From assembly GCF_958450345.1 (NCBI RefSeq), contig NC_088780.1:65495533-65559532 (forward strand): a stretch of 64,000 nt of DNA. The letters run 5' to 3'. Origin of the DNA: Calliphora vicina (lineage: Eukaryota; Arthropoda; Insecta; Diptera; Calliphoridae). This document shows positions 42,563-53,171 of the stretch, one piece after another (the first letter of the stretch is position 1; every line of letters starts with the position of its first letter). The notes beneath the pieces are model-generated. The model did not search any database. It was given only the letters and a program-made list of their open reading frames with translations, and had not been told where the DNA came from. Made by a program: the position numbers and the translations under genes.

Positions 42563-45500
42563 ATGTTAAAAATTTCCTGGGCCTACACATTACGCAAGGA
42601 TGACTTGGTATCCTACTTGGACGAGTTTGGAATTCAACCGGCTGGCAGCGTGGACGAGATGAGAAGGCAGATGGCACAATTTATTGGTAGCCCACACTCT
42701 CCTGACCAATTACATCGTTTACTAGAATTGCAGGCAAAGTATGAAAATTCCTCAGGTAACTCTCCAAATCCAACAGTGTCACCATCGAAAGCTCCCAGAT
42801 TATTAATAAACGGAGAATCGAGCCCACTAAAAATGGAATCAGGTACGTCATCAAATATTAATGCCAGGAAAACAGATGGATACGATACAACCGTACATAA
42901 AGTGGAAAATAGGGAAACTGCATTAATCAACACGATTGATTTAGTTCGAAAATGGGGTATACGTTATGATGGAGGAAAGGATCCCCTCATATTCATTGAA
43001 AGATTAGAGGAAATGTCGGAACTATACGGTGTCGATAAAAATTTCTTACCAAGAACTATGCCAGAGTTATGTAAGGAAAAGGCATCGATATGGTTCCGAA
43101 ATAACAACAAACATTGGAACACATGGGACTCTTTCAAATCAGATTTTTTAAAATTTTTCCTTACTTCTAGATATTTTGAAAAGCTGGAAGATGATATCCG
43201 AAGAAGATGTCAACGATCTCGGGAAACTTTTAAAGATTATGTCCTGGCTCTGCAGAATTTAATGCGACATGCAGAGATGACAGAGGAACAAAAATTGGAG
43301 CGGATTTATCGTAATGCGCATCCCAACTATTTGTTATATATTCATCGAAGGGATTTTACCAACTTGAAGGAACTGCTATCCCTCGCCGATGATTTCGAAA
43401 GTATACCCACGACAAATAATCCACCAATAAATCCCCAACCCCCTCGATATGAACAACATCGGATGATGACTAATCAAACGCCCAACAATTATAATTCCAT
43501 CGAAAGGAATTTAAACCAATCTGGTCAACATCGCCAAAATTCTAGGAATGAGGAAATTCTAGAAAATGCGATCCAACACCCATCACCACCTTTGGAGTTA
43601 ATAAATCTGAGATGTGATGAAAACCGAATAAGTGTAATTACTAAAATTGGAGTGAAAACCATAAACGCTACCATTGACACTGGAGCCACTAGCAGTTATA
43701 TTAATGAAAATATGGCTGAAACTGTTTTCGCAGCTTATCCAAAAATTACCACCAACCTTGAGGTCATACTAGCCGATGGATCCACCAACCGAATATGGAG
43801 TGCTATTGAGAGCCCTGTGAAAATTGGTCAGGAGTTACACAACATAATGTTCCTGATTATGCCTACAGCCATAGAAGAGATGATCATCGGTCTAAATCTA
43901 CTTAAAATCTTCAAAACTACGATGTCATTTAGTAACCTATCTCTATGTTTGGATGATACCTCATCTGGAGCCGACCCAACGTGTATGGTTATGCAAACCC
44001 AACCTGGTTGTTCCGGAAATCCGTCACCAACATCAACAGAAGAAATTGAGATAACACATACCCAACATGAGGAACAAGAAGTTGTACCTAATCCGGTAAG
44101 TGTATCCATTTCAATGACAGACGGGACTACTAATAATGACAAAGACGCAGAAAATCAAGAAACAATTAATGCATTTATCGAAGAGGAATTGCAGAAATTT
44201 AGAGATATTCACGGCCCTACGAATCTAACGGAGCATCAGATAGTCATGAAGGATGACCGTCCCATAAAAATAAGATACTCAAATCGCAACCCAGCGATGC
44301 AGTCAATAATTGATGCGGAAATCAATAAATTACTCGCGAAAGGATATATAGAACCCTCTACCAGTCCATATAGTTTTCCCATAACACTAGCCAAGAAGAA
44401 GAATGGCTCATGGAGACTTTGTATGGATTTTCGTCAACTTAATAATCGTTCGATCACCGATGCTTACCCTCTACCGCGTATTAATCATATTCTGGACCGA
44501 TTAAGAGAAGCAAAATACATCAGCTGTATCGACTTGGAAAACGGTTATTGGCAGATACCAATGGCTGAAAATAGCAGAAAATATACAGCATTCACCGTAC
44601 CTGGCCGTGGTCTATACCAATGGAGAGTCATGCCATTCGGACTACATTCAGCGCCAGCCACATTTCAACGAACCCTTGATTACGTTATTGGTGCAGAGAT
44701 GGAACCTCATGCATTCGCGTATTTGGACGACATCATCGTTACGAGTCGTACTTTTAAACAACATATTCATCACTTAAAAGAAGTATTTCATCGATTGAGA
44801 AGAGCAAAATTGGTATTAAATTCCGAAAAATGTGAGTTCTTCAAAAGGGAAATTAAATACCTTGGTCATGTCGTGTGCGGAGAAGGTATCAAAACCGATC
44901 CCGACAAAATTGCAGCTATCATCAAAATACCAACCCCGAAAAATGTGAAGGATGTACGAAGATTTCTGGGAATCACCTCCTGGTACAGACGCTTTGTTCC
45001 AGACTTCGCAAAAATTTCACAACCATTAACATTTTTATTGAAAAAGGGAAGACATTTTAAGTGGGGTCCGGAACAACAGAAAGCTTTCGGAGACTTGAAA
45101 TGCAAACTCACCGAATCCCCTATATTAGCTTGCCCAGATTTTTCGAAATCGTTTCAACTACAAACCGATGCCAGCGATTACGGACTTGGAGCAGTACTCA
45201 CCCAGGAGATAGACGGGTTGGAACGAGTAATTGTCTACGCAAGTCGTCACTTAAATCAAGCGGAGAAAAACTATACAACTACAGAGAAGGAATGCCTCGC
45301 CATCGTATGGGGAATACGTAAAATGAAAATGTATTTAGAAGGATATACATTTGTGGTAATCACCGACCATTTGTCGTTAAAATGGTTAAATTCGATTGAA
45401 TCACCAACAGGCAGACTAGCCCGCTGGGCTTTAGAACTCCAGCAATATCAGTTCACAATCCAGTATAGAAAAGGATCTCACAATGTGGTTGCCGATGCTT

Positions 45501-46750
45501 TATCTCGACAACCTTTAGAAACTTTTCAACGTATGGTAACCAGTGAAAAATCAATAGAATGCCCGTGGTTAAAACGAAAAATTAAAGATGTCAAAGAGAA
45601 TCCCGAAAAATACTCAGATTATTTAATAATAAACAATTCTCTTTACAGACATTTTCCAAGAAACCATTGTGATGAAGATTGTCATCCATGGAAACTTTGT
45701 GTGGGAACGAATCTCAGAGAACGTGTATTGAAGGAAAATCATGATGATGCAACAGCCGGCCACCTCGGAATTCGGAAAACAATTAATCGCGTTTGTAATC
45801 GCTACTATTGGCCAGGCCTATTCAGAGACATCAGTCGTTATGTGAGAAAATGTTCATCGTGTCAGAAATATAAAATTAGCCAACAAAAGCCAGCAGGAGA
45901 AATGTTAGTCAGAATACCAGAGGAACCATGGGCTACCATTTGTCTCGATTTTGTTGGACCATTACCACGTACTAAACACGGAAACACCATGTTACTCGTT
46001 ATCATCGATCGATTTTCAAAATGGACGGAAATCATACCCCTACGGAAAGCAACATCGGAAAACCTAATTAAAGCATTCAGAGAACGTGTATTATCTAGAT
46101 TCGGAGTTCCCAAAACAGCTATCACAGATAATGGCTCACAATTCACGAGTAGAGTGTTTCAGAAATACTTGGAAGAAATTGGTGTTACGCAACAATTAAC
46201 TGCACCATATACACCACAACAAAATCCTACGGAACGTGTCAACAGAACGATAAAAACGATGATATCGCAGCTATCGAATAACAAACACACCATTTGGGAT
46301 GAACATCTCCCTGAAATAACCTTAGCTATAAATACAAGCTGTTCTGAATCAACCGGTTATTCACCAGCATACATTGTACAAGGTCGAGAACCTCGGTTAC
46401 CAAGTGCACTATACGATGCAGTAACCATAGGCTCAGGTGCTCCAACACTAAACCCAAAGGAGAGAGCAGTACAATTAAAAGAAATCTTCAGGATAGTAAG
46501 AAGTAATCTAGCCAAGGCTTCACAGGATCAAAAACGACATTATAACTTGAGACGTCGTATATGGAAGCCGCAAATCGGAGAACAAGTATTGGTCCGTCAA
46601 CATCAGCTTTCGAAAGCTGTAGACCAATTCACAGCTAAACTTGCACCCAAGTTCGATGGTCCTTACGAGATAATTGAAATGCCATCCAAAGTCATTGTGA
46701 GACTTAAATATTTTTATAACAATGTTCTAACAATTGTTTTATCTTATTAA
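42563..46750 (+). CDS. Gag-Pol polyprotein, intact, young gypsy
   Basis: 1395 residues in one frame. Gag occupies about 1-340: an N-terminal SAP-like segment (DDLVSYLDEFGIQPAGSVDE) and a capsid-like region (about 165-290); no CCHC knuckle is seen. Protease DTGA is at 372-375. RT spans about 560-750 (LCMDFRQLNNRSI, MPFGLHSAPATFQR, YLDD at 720-723). RNase H starts with Asp869 in LQTDASDYGLG. Integrase has His1067 and Cys1097/Cys1100 of the HHCC domain, then Asp1129, Asp1189 and Glu1224, with 34 residues between the last two. The C-terminus has KFDGPYEIIEM. No internal stop or frameshift, unlike every other element here. The ATG at 42563 is the first in frame after the leader. Confidence 0.93.
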   Translation: MLKISWAYTLRKDDLVSYLDEFGIQPAGSVDEMRRQMAQFIGSPHSPDQLHRLLELQAKYENSSGNSPNPTVSPSKAPRLLINGESSPLKMESGTSSNINARKTDGYDTTVHKVENRETALINTIDLVRKWGIRYDGGKDPLIFIERLEEMSELYGVDKNFLPRTMPELCKEKASIWFRNNNKHWNTWDSFKSDFLKFFLTSRYFEKLEDDIRRRCQRSRETFKDYVLALQNLMRHAEMTEEQKLERIYRNAHPNYLLYIHRRDFTNLKELLSLADDFESIPTTNNPPINPQPPRYEQHRMMTNQTPNNYNSIERNLNQSGQHRQNSRNEEILENAIQHPSPPLELINLRCDENRISVITKIGVKTINATIDTGATSSYINENMAETVFAAYPKITTNLEVILADGSTNRIWSAIESPVKIGQELHNIMFLIMPTAIEEMIIGLNLLKIFKTTMSFSNLSLCLDDTSSGADPTCMVMQTQPGCSGNPSPTSTEEIEITHTQHEEQEVVPNPVSVSISMTDGTTNNDKDAENQETINAFIEEELQKFRDIHGPTNLTEHQIVMKDDRPIKIRYSNRNPAMQSIIDAEINKLLAKGYIEPSTSPYSFPITLAKKKNGSWRLCMDFRQLNNRSITDAYPLPRINHILDRLREAKYISCIDLENGYWQIPMAENSRKYTAFTVPGRGLYQWRVMPFGLHSAPATFQRTLDYVIGAEMEPHAFAYLDDIIVTSRTFKQHIHHLKEVFHRLRRAKLVLNSEKCEFFKREIKYLGHVVCGEGIKTDPDKIAAIIKIPTPKNVKDVRRFLGITSWYRRFVPDFAKISQPLTFLLKKGRHFKWGPEQQKAFGDLKCKLTESPILACPDFSKSFQLQTDASDYGLGAVLTQEIDGLERVIVYASRHLNQAEKNYTTTEKECLAIVWGIRKMKMYLEGYTFVVITDHLSLKWLNSIESPTGRLARWALELQQYQFTIQYRKGSHNVVADALSRQPLETFQRMVTSEKSIECPWLKRKIKDVKENPEKYSDYLIINNSLYRHFPRNHCDEDCHPWKLCVGTNLRERVLKENHDDATAGHLGIRKTINRVCNRYYWPGLFRDISRYVRKCSSCQKYKISQQKPAGEMLVRIPEEPWATICLDFVGPLPRTKHGNTMLLVIIDRFSKWTEIIPLRKATSENLIKAFRERVLSRFGVPKTAITDNGSQFTSRVFQKYLEEIGVTQQLTAPYTPQQNPTERVNRTIKTMISQLSNNKHTIWDEHLPEITLAINTSCSESTGYSPAYIVQGREPRLPSALYDAVTIGSGAPTLNPKERAVQLKEIFRIVRSNLAKASQDQKRHYNLRRRIWKPQIGEQVLVRQHQLSKAVDQFTAKLAPKFDGPYEIIEMPSKVIVRLKYFYNNVLTIVLSY

Positions 46751-47134
46751 TAGAATAATGGACAAATAGACAGATGAGAAGAAATTCCAACCAACTCACG
46801 AGAATTTGAGAAGAAGCTATGTTATTATCAACCCTCTATCTCTAGAAATGTACCATACGTGCCACGGACACAGAGATCTCTTCGGTGCACAGTCCGACAA
46901 ACCATCATTGTGCCAGACACTAATCAGCAAACAACAACTATAAATATAAACGAAAACAACAATTTATACTTTACCACGACGTACATCGGGGCTTACCATA
47001 GCCAGCCCAATTCGAAACACGATTCATCAACCCAGCCATAGATACATCGGATTTTGATGACCATAGCGTGTACCGGCTACAAATCCACCCCAACCGAATA
47101 ATTATAAAATTCGTCAACCGACGAGAGGAGGACG
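46751..47134 (+). other. 3' untranslated part and polypurine tract of young gypsy
   Basis: No envelope-like frame; the short frame 46859-47041 has no domain. A purine-rich run 'gagaggaggacg' (47123-47134) directly before the LTR serves as polypurine tract. Confidence 0.7.
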
Positions 47135-47732
47135 TGTGAGGACGCAAAGTCACACATTTGTTTTGGCCCACACATTTATTTATTTTTGTCTTATTTTATT
47201 TAATTATCTTCTCTTTTGCTAAAATACTAAATTACAATTTAATTATCCGTTAATTTAAATTTATTTGTTACGCCATCTATATGTCGATGTATTATTTATT
47301 AACTACAACTCTACCAACAGAGTTGTATAAAACAGTACTAGTAGTCAACTGTGGCTAGTAGTCAACAGTGTGTATGTCTATGTATGTATGTGTCTGTGTA
47401 ATTGTACTATGTGTATAAAAGGCAGGCACAAACCACAGAACAAGATCAGTTGGTTTTGGGCTGTTTAATAGGTAATATGTTTGTTTGACTATTATCTATA
47501 GTAAAAAAGAAAAACACTTGGTAGAGTTTGTATGGCCTGCCTTTTGTTTACTTGATAATTAGTGTTGTTCCCTACCACGCGTACGGTTTTAGAGAAAGTG
47601 TATTTAAATTTAATAAAAAGTTTTATAACGTAATATGAAAAAATATATTGTGTTATTATTTTAATAAATTCTGATAACGACCCTGGACAACGTTGAGCTA
47701 CCCCAGCGTTGAGGAGAAATTCCGTCGTTACA
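47135..47732 (+). repeat. 3' LTR of young gypsy
   Basis: 598 bp, one difference from the 5' LTR. Its promoter and polyadenylation signals face the receptor exon 95 bp downstream. Confidence 0.95.
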
Positions 47733-47827
47733 AAGTACAATTGGAAACATTTAAAATATGTACAACTGAAAATTCCGCAAATGCAATACGACTACATTAC
47801 AAATATTTGTTTTTATTATTATTTCAG

Positions 47828-47982
47828 AATCTTAAGAATCAGATAATGACAACTAATTTGTGGGTAGAGCAGTCTTGGTATGATTACAAACTAAGATGGG
47901 AACCAAAGGAATACGGAGGGGTACATATGCTTCATGTGCCATCTGATCATATTTGGCGGCCGGACATTGTACTTTATAATAA
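47828..47982 (+). CDS. Nicotinic acetylcholine receptor subunit, exon A
   Basis: 155-bp internal exon after a good acceptor (ttatttcag, 47819-47827) and before GTAAGT at 47983. It encodes NLKNQIMTTNLWVEQSWYDY, then KLRWEPKEYGGVHMLHVPSD and HIWRPDIVLYN: strands of the extracellular ligand-binding domain, including the loop D Trp and the loop A WxPD...Y motif. 155 bp equals the combined length of the classical 45-bp and 110-bp exons, so here they are one exon. It ends two bases into a codon. It belongs to the acetylcholine-gated cation channel of insect neurons. The wording fits the alpha1-4/beta2 group, not alpha5-7. Alpha versus beta cannot be decided because the vicinal Cys pair lies in a later exon outside the window. 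Confidence 0.93.
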
Positions 47983-48612
47983 GTAAGTATAGAAAAGTAC
48001 TAGTTATATTTTGTCAATTTGAAAATAATTTTTTGGACATTAATATTTTCCACATGAGCAAAGATCAGCGATTGCATTTACAAACTTTGATATTTTTAAA
48101 GGTCGATTTATGTAAAATAATAATTCAATTTATACTTATATCAAATAAGTTTTTACAGATCTGATCTCACAGCAGCTCAGTGTTTAATTTAAATGAATTC
48201 CAACACACCTTTCACCAAAACATTTACAAATCATTTAAAATTCACACACTCACTCACTCACTCCCATACATACGAATAAATTCAAGTCTTCATAATTGTT
48301 CATTATTAGTATAATTAAAAAAACAAAAATATTCTCACATCCATTCATACATATGTATGTATGTATTAAAGAAATTTTTAGAAAACTAATTGTTTTTTTT
48401 TTAAATTTAATATACTCATTCACATTTTGTATGTATTTATGTATTATCTTAAAATTAAATTAAATTAAATCAAATGTAATGTAATTAAGCGAAATAAAAA
48501 TGTAAAACAAATGTACAAATACACTAACACACACACATCAACACAATATGCGTTCACGATTTCCTAAAATCGTAAACGTTATTTGTAATACATGTTGAAA
48601 TTAAATGTTCAG
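47983..48612 (+). other. Receptor intron
   Basis: 630 bp, GTAAGT...TTCAG. AT-rich, with 'cactcactcactcactc' near 48246 and a short 'tatgtatgtatgtat' run near 48351. The acceptor has a weak pyrimidine tract ('gttgaaattaaatgttcag'), which could allow regulated inclusion of the next exon. Confidence 0.85.
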
Positions 48613-48793
48613 TGCCGACGGCAACTTTGAGGTGACACTTGCGACAAAAGCAACAATTTACTCTGAGGGATTAGTTGAATGGAAACCGCCGGCAATTTAC
48701 AAATCATCCTGCGAAATAGATGTAGAGTACTTCCCCTTTGACGAACAGACTTGTGTCTTAAAATTTGGAAGTTGGACATATGATGGGTTCAAG
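48613..48793 (+). CDS. Nicotinic acetylcholine receptor subunit, exon B
   Basis: 181-bp exon. Its first base completes the Asn codon begun in exon A (AA|T), giving LYNNADGNFEVTLATKA across the junction. It then reads IYSEGLVEWKPPAIYKSS and CEIDVEYFPFDEQTC. That last part is the signature Cys-loop: two Cys with 13 residues between and the FPFDEQ core. It ends LKFGSWTYDGFK before GTAGGT at 48794, on a codon boundary. This is the loop E/Cys-loop part of the extracellular domain, which couples binding to gating. In some insect alpha subunits the equivalent exon has alternative versions (known for Drosophila alpha4); no second version was seen in this window. Confidence 0.95.
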
Positions 48794-49623
48794 GTAGGTT
48801 TTATATTGTCGTTTTGCAAAAAAAAAAATCCCAAGTGTCCATGTACTGTCTTCTCAATCTATCTATATTATTCTCACCCCATTACCAAAAAAGAAAATAC
48901 AAAATTAAATAATAATAATAATAATAAAAAGTATTATCTATACATGCCTGTTCTTTTCTGTTTTGTTATCTGAATTGTATTTAATTATTTCGTTCTTTTA
49001 TTTTTCTATCTCATAAAACTCCTGTGAATGTAAATTAAATTCAACAAATGTATATTATTGTAATCATTTCCCATCTCTTAATGTCCCCCCACACTATAAC
49101 TATTTACTGCACACACCCTACTTGCATATAAAACTTTCATACAAACAAGAATGTACAGCAATCTATAATAAAAACATCATCATCATCATAATTCATCCAG
49201 CATCCATCACACAAAAATTTAATTATCTACATAATTTAGTTAACTGAGTAGTTAAGTGGATGTGGTAAACTGGTCCATATTTCTGAAATTTTGAAAATAC
49301 CCCAAAAACGTTGAGTTATAGTTAAAAAAGGATTTTCTGTTACTTTACACATTTAACTAATAGTAACGCAGTCATTTCTTACAAAGCTTAACAAGATGCA
49401 AATTTAGTTTTTTTTTGCTAAATTGTTTTAAGTTGTCGGCAATTAAGTTTATAAATATGTTTGAAATTAACATTATGAATGAATTTTCTAATTTAGAGTC
49501 CACACGTTCATGTTTTAGCTCTCAAGTTTCAATACACTCACACTTTTTAAAATTTCCAGTCGTGTGTTTCAATTTGCAGTCAAGAAAACAGCTAATTACA
49601 ATTCTTATGAATAATTTTTTATT
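48794..49623 (+). other. Start of following receptor intron
   Basis: Non-coding after the GTAGGT donor. Short (aat)n near 48909-48930 and (catcat)n near 49178-49195. No further receptor exon was found up to 64000, so this intron is at least 15 kb or the rest of the gene lies on another sequence. Confidence 0.7.
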
Positions 49624-49912
49624 TTTATACCCTCCACCACCACAAGTGGTGAATGAGGCTATATATGTATAAGTTTGTCATTCCGTGTGTAACGGAGAAA
49701 TATTCATCTGAGACCCAACAAAGTATATATTTTATGAAATTCCAAGTCTGTCCGTCTGTCCGTCTGTGTAAAACACGCTCACGTCCAAAATACGCAAACA
49801 AAATTGGTAGACTTGCAAAAAATATGTTTATTGTTGTCCTAAGCAATTTGGTATTGAAAATCAGCAAAATCGGTTTAGTAGAACCAGAGCTATGAACCAA
49901 AATGTGAGACAA
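49624..49912 (+). repeat. Dispersed fly repeat ('tataccctccaccaccac')
   Basis: Begins 'ttttataccctccaccaccac', then 'tctgtccgtctgtccgtctgt' and 'aatcggtttagta', wording common to dispersed repeats of higher flies. Frames on both strands here are not genes. Unclassified. Confidence 0.55.
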
Positions 49913-50064
49913 CCTAAAAAAACTGACAGGTCATAATATTAAAACAACCTGTTATATATTTCAATGGGTAAAATGTTGAACATAGGTATTTATATAAATG
50001 CATAGTATTAAACAACCTGGTGTATACATGAATTGCTAAAATGTTTAACTATTTATATTACCTA
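49913..50064. other. Short imperfect duplication
   Basis: 'aaacaacctg' followed by 'aaaatgtt' about 40 bases on, twice (about 49943-49980 and 50012-50047). No coding. Confidence 0.5.
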
Positions 50065-50066
50065 TA

Positions 50067-50627
50067 CCGCAATTCTGTAACTTTTTATATTTTCCTACCG
50101 ATGTCGTTAAGTAACGAAAAATATCGGTTGCTTTAACGAAATATGGTTTAAAATTCTCACTAGGAAATTTGAATTTGGATAAACATTATACACTCCAAAA
50201 ATGTGTTAAATATGCCCCACATAAAAGTTGTTCTTAAAATTCGTATACAATTTTCTAAAATTAATATAATATATGTCCAAATTTATCTTAAAAAGATAAT
50301 TAAAGCTTGTTAATTTTTATATTTAAAACTCAAATCAGTCCGTATCTAACAAACTCAAAATAGTTGACCAATCGTACTTTCCAAGAACAACTTATTTTGA
50401 ATATTTATGTTACAAAACTAACTTATAAACAATTATCGTTATGGCTTAACTAGAACATTTTATTTGTCGTTAACCTACCAATAAATTTCGTTATATACCG
50501 ACTATTTTTAACGAAAATAATCGGTAAAATTTAATTCGTAATATCTATTAACGATAAATATTGTTAACTAACGAATTTTGATTATTTAACGACAAAATTT
50601 TGTAGTTAAAAAGTTACAGAATTGCTT
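50067..50627. mobile_element. TA-flanked MITE related to the one at 8545
   Basis: 561 bp; inverted ends GCAATTCTGTAACTTTTTA (50069-50087 and 50607-50625) set two bases in from TA flanks (50065-50066, 50628-50629). TTAACGA and TCGGT words recur in both arms. Ends and subterminal words resemble the 8545-9296 element (GCGATTC..TAACTTTT), so they probably share a mobilising transposase. Non-coding. Confidence 0.7.
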
Positions 50628-50697
50628 TAAAGTTGCTTGCAACCTACGTCACAGCTGTCAATTCTAATGAATTTTGACAAGCAGTATGTGTGAAAAA

Positions 50698-50711
50698 CCC
50701 GGGATCCCGGG
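50698..50711. repeat. GC palindrome CCCGGGATCCCGGG
   Basis: A perfect 14-bp palindrome in very AT-rich DNA, followed by GAATTCC. Flanking sequence is ordinary fly DNA, so it is not a cloning linker by context; it recalls GGGATCCC-type words found in some insect repeats. Confidence 0.6.
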
Positions 50712-51172
50712 AATTCCAGCCTAGAACAAATTATTTAATTTTAAGAATGTAGACTTCGTTAAAAATCTAAAAAATGTCTTTGGGTTTAAATGTAATTGGA
50801 TACAAATAAAAAATCCAATAATAATTTAATATAAAGATATAAGCTGACACGATTTCTAATTTTGGTTATATACAAACCTGTCACCATTTGTCATTTGAAT
50901 GGCTTTAATTTTCATTAGATTTTCATCTACCTTCAATAGATTCCAATTACATAATTCTGTTAAAATAAATATTTAATTTTTTTAAATTTTGAATTGGAAA
51001 TGTTTTGCTTATTAAATCAAAAATTAAGTAAAGATGTTAATTAAGACTTGAAGAAAACTTAATAATATTAAACAAATTTAAATTTCACGGAGGTGGTTTT
51101 ATTCCAAACATATTTGTTATACTCTTTGTGAAAAAGCAAAATCTATATAAGTAAAAAACAAAAGGTAGACAT
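50712..51172. other. Non-coding stretch
   Basis: AT-rich; nothing recognised. Confidence 0.5.
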
Positions 51173-51174
51173 TA

Positions 51175-53169
51175 GGGTGGCCCTTAATAAACGAAAGTTG
51201 GATTTTGTTAAATCGGTTGGGGATAAGACGTGCCGCAAGCCCTCTGAAGTTTTAAGATGCATTTACAAGGGGAAAAAATGCATTTTTTTCAGTTTTTGTA
51301 AAAATTTTGCCATTAAAAAGTTACTTTTGCAATTTAATTTAAAAGAATCGAAATGTGTACGTAATTGTCGTTCTAATGAGACATAAAAACAGAAATTGGT
51401 AAAAAAATATGTTAAAGTTATTAAAAATTCGCCAGGCCATTAACGTGTCTCAGGCAACTAGAATAAGAAAGGTAGGAACAAAATTAACATATTTTGATAA
51501 GTATTAAAATTAAAGCAAATTTTTACTTAAAATATGTCCATATTTACTTGTATATGAGTTTTTGTCTTCGTAGGATACCGCTAACCTATTCATAGGTATT
51601 AACAAAAAAATAATTTTTTTTAACGGCAGTTTCAAAACTCCATTTTAAAATTTTTAAAAATTTTGTTAAACAAATTTCAGAATTTTTCGATCATCTCATT
51701 GGGATTTATTAAGAATATAATAGAGAATAAAAATGTGAAAAAGTTATGAAAATATCTCTTATAGTTTTTCCGTACCTGCGATTTAAATTTTGAAATTTTC
51801 GAGAAAAACCAATTATTTGGCAATTTTTAGGCGAGTGAGCTCTATTTCCTTACTCCTATGAATTTTAAGCAAAACTTATTCAGAATATTATAGTCCAGAT
51901 AATTCTAAATATACTCTGGAACTTTTAATAAAATCGGAAAACGTTAACCCTTAAATCGTGAAGGTCAAAGGTCAAATTTTTCAATATTTGGAATTTCTCT
52001 TGGAAAGATTTCGAAATGTTCGAAATGTTGTGTATTTTTGGGCCGATTTTGATCAAATTTAACAAAAATATAACACAAAGCCTAGTATTTACAAAAACAG
52101 CAGAACAATTAAAATTAACCCTATATAGCACTTGGGGTTAAAATGACCCCAAACTTCTAAAACAATAAAAAAATTATTATTTTAAAAGTTTGGGGTCATT
52201 TTAATCCCAATTGCCATTAAGCGTTAATTTCCATTCTTGTGCTGTTATTATAAACCCTAGAGTTTATGTTATATTTTTCTTAAGTTTCATCAAAATCGGC
52301 CCAAAAGTATATAATATTTCGCATCTCTCCATGAAAAATTCCAAATATTGAAAAATTTGACCTTTGACCGTCACGATTTAAGGGTTAACGTTTTCCGATT
52401 TTAGTCAAACTTTCAGAGTATATTTAGAATTATCTGGACTATAATATTCTGTAAAAGTTTTGCTTAAAATTCATAAGAGTAAGGAAATAGAGCTCATTCG
52501 ATTAAAAATTGCCAAATAATTGGTTTTTCTCGAAAATTTCAAAATTTAAATCGCAGGTACGGAAAAGCTATAAGAGATATTTTCATAATTTTTTCACATT
52601 TTTATTCTCTATTATATTCTTAATAAATCCCAATGAGATGATCAAAAAATTCTGAAATTTGTTTAACAAAATTTTTAAAAATTTTAAAATGGAGTTTTGA
52701 AACTGTAGTTAAAAAAATTGTATTTTTTTGTTCATACCTAAGAATAGGTTAACGGTAGCCTACGAAGACAAAAACTCATATTAGCTTTAATTTTAATATT
52801 TATCAATATATGTATGTTAATTTTGTTCCTACCTTTCTTGTTCTAGTTGCCTGAGACACGTTAATGGCCTGGCGAATTTTTAATAACTTAAACATTTTTT
52901 GACCAATTTCTGTTTTTTATATCTCATTAGAACGACAATTACGTACACATTTCGATTCTTTTAAATTAAATTGCAAAATTTTTACAAAAACTGAAAAAAA
53001 TGCATTTTTTCCCCTTGTAAATGCATCTCAAAACTTCAGAGGGCTTGCGGCACGTCTTATCCCCAACCGATTTACATAAAATTTTTTCAGGATGATTTTT
53101 TTACTAATATTCACCAAACTGGAGGGTAAGAATGGCGAAAATCCAACTTTCGTTTATTAAGGGCCACCC
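51175..53169. mobile_element. Foldback element: one ~1-kb inverted repeat over its whole length
   Basis: 1995 bp flanked by TA (51173-51174, 53170-53171). Ends are GGGTGGCCCTTAATAAACG and its inverse. The arms are reverse complements almost throughout ('ccccttgtaaatgca', 'taatggcctggcgaattttt', 'aaatcgcaggtacggaaaa' all occur mirrored). The geometric centre (52172) coincides with a tight palindrome (52132-52210, loop about 20 bases), so there is essentially no unique interior. No coding capacity. TA flanks suggest Tc1/mariner-type movement. Related copies: 57360-58372 and 23445-29345 (split). Confidence 0.85.
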
Positions 53170-53171
53170 TA

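Larger units (their letters stand above)
41335..47732 (+). mobile_element. Young full-length gypsy retrotransposon
   Basis: 6398 bp. LTRs 41335-41932 and 47135-47732 are each 598 bp and differ at one position by eye (T at 41449, G at 47249). Target duplication AAGT at 41331-41334 and 47733-47736. Primer-binding site, a single uninterrupted gag-pol frame and a polypurine tract are all present, so the copy may be mobilisation-competent. The low LTR divergence implies a recent insertion. It lies in the intron upstream of the nicotinic receptor exon at 47828, in the same orientation as the gene. Clade uncertain; the fused gag-pol without CCHC knuckle suggests the mdg3/blastopia side of Ty3/gypsy. 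Confidence 0.95.

Noticed and set aside
42634..46146. Frames within the young gypsy on the minus strand and in other plus frames
   Set aside because: All lie wholly within the intact gag-pol frame and have no independent support.
46859..47041. Small frame between gag-pol and the 3' LTR of the young gypsy as an envelope or accessory gene
   Set aside because: Only 60 residues, no signal peptide or membrane segment, no recognisable motif.
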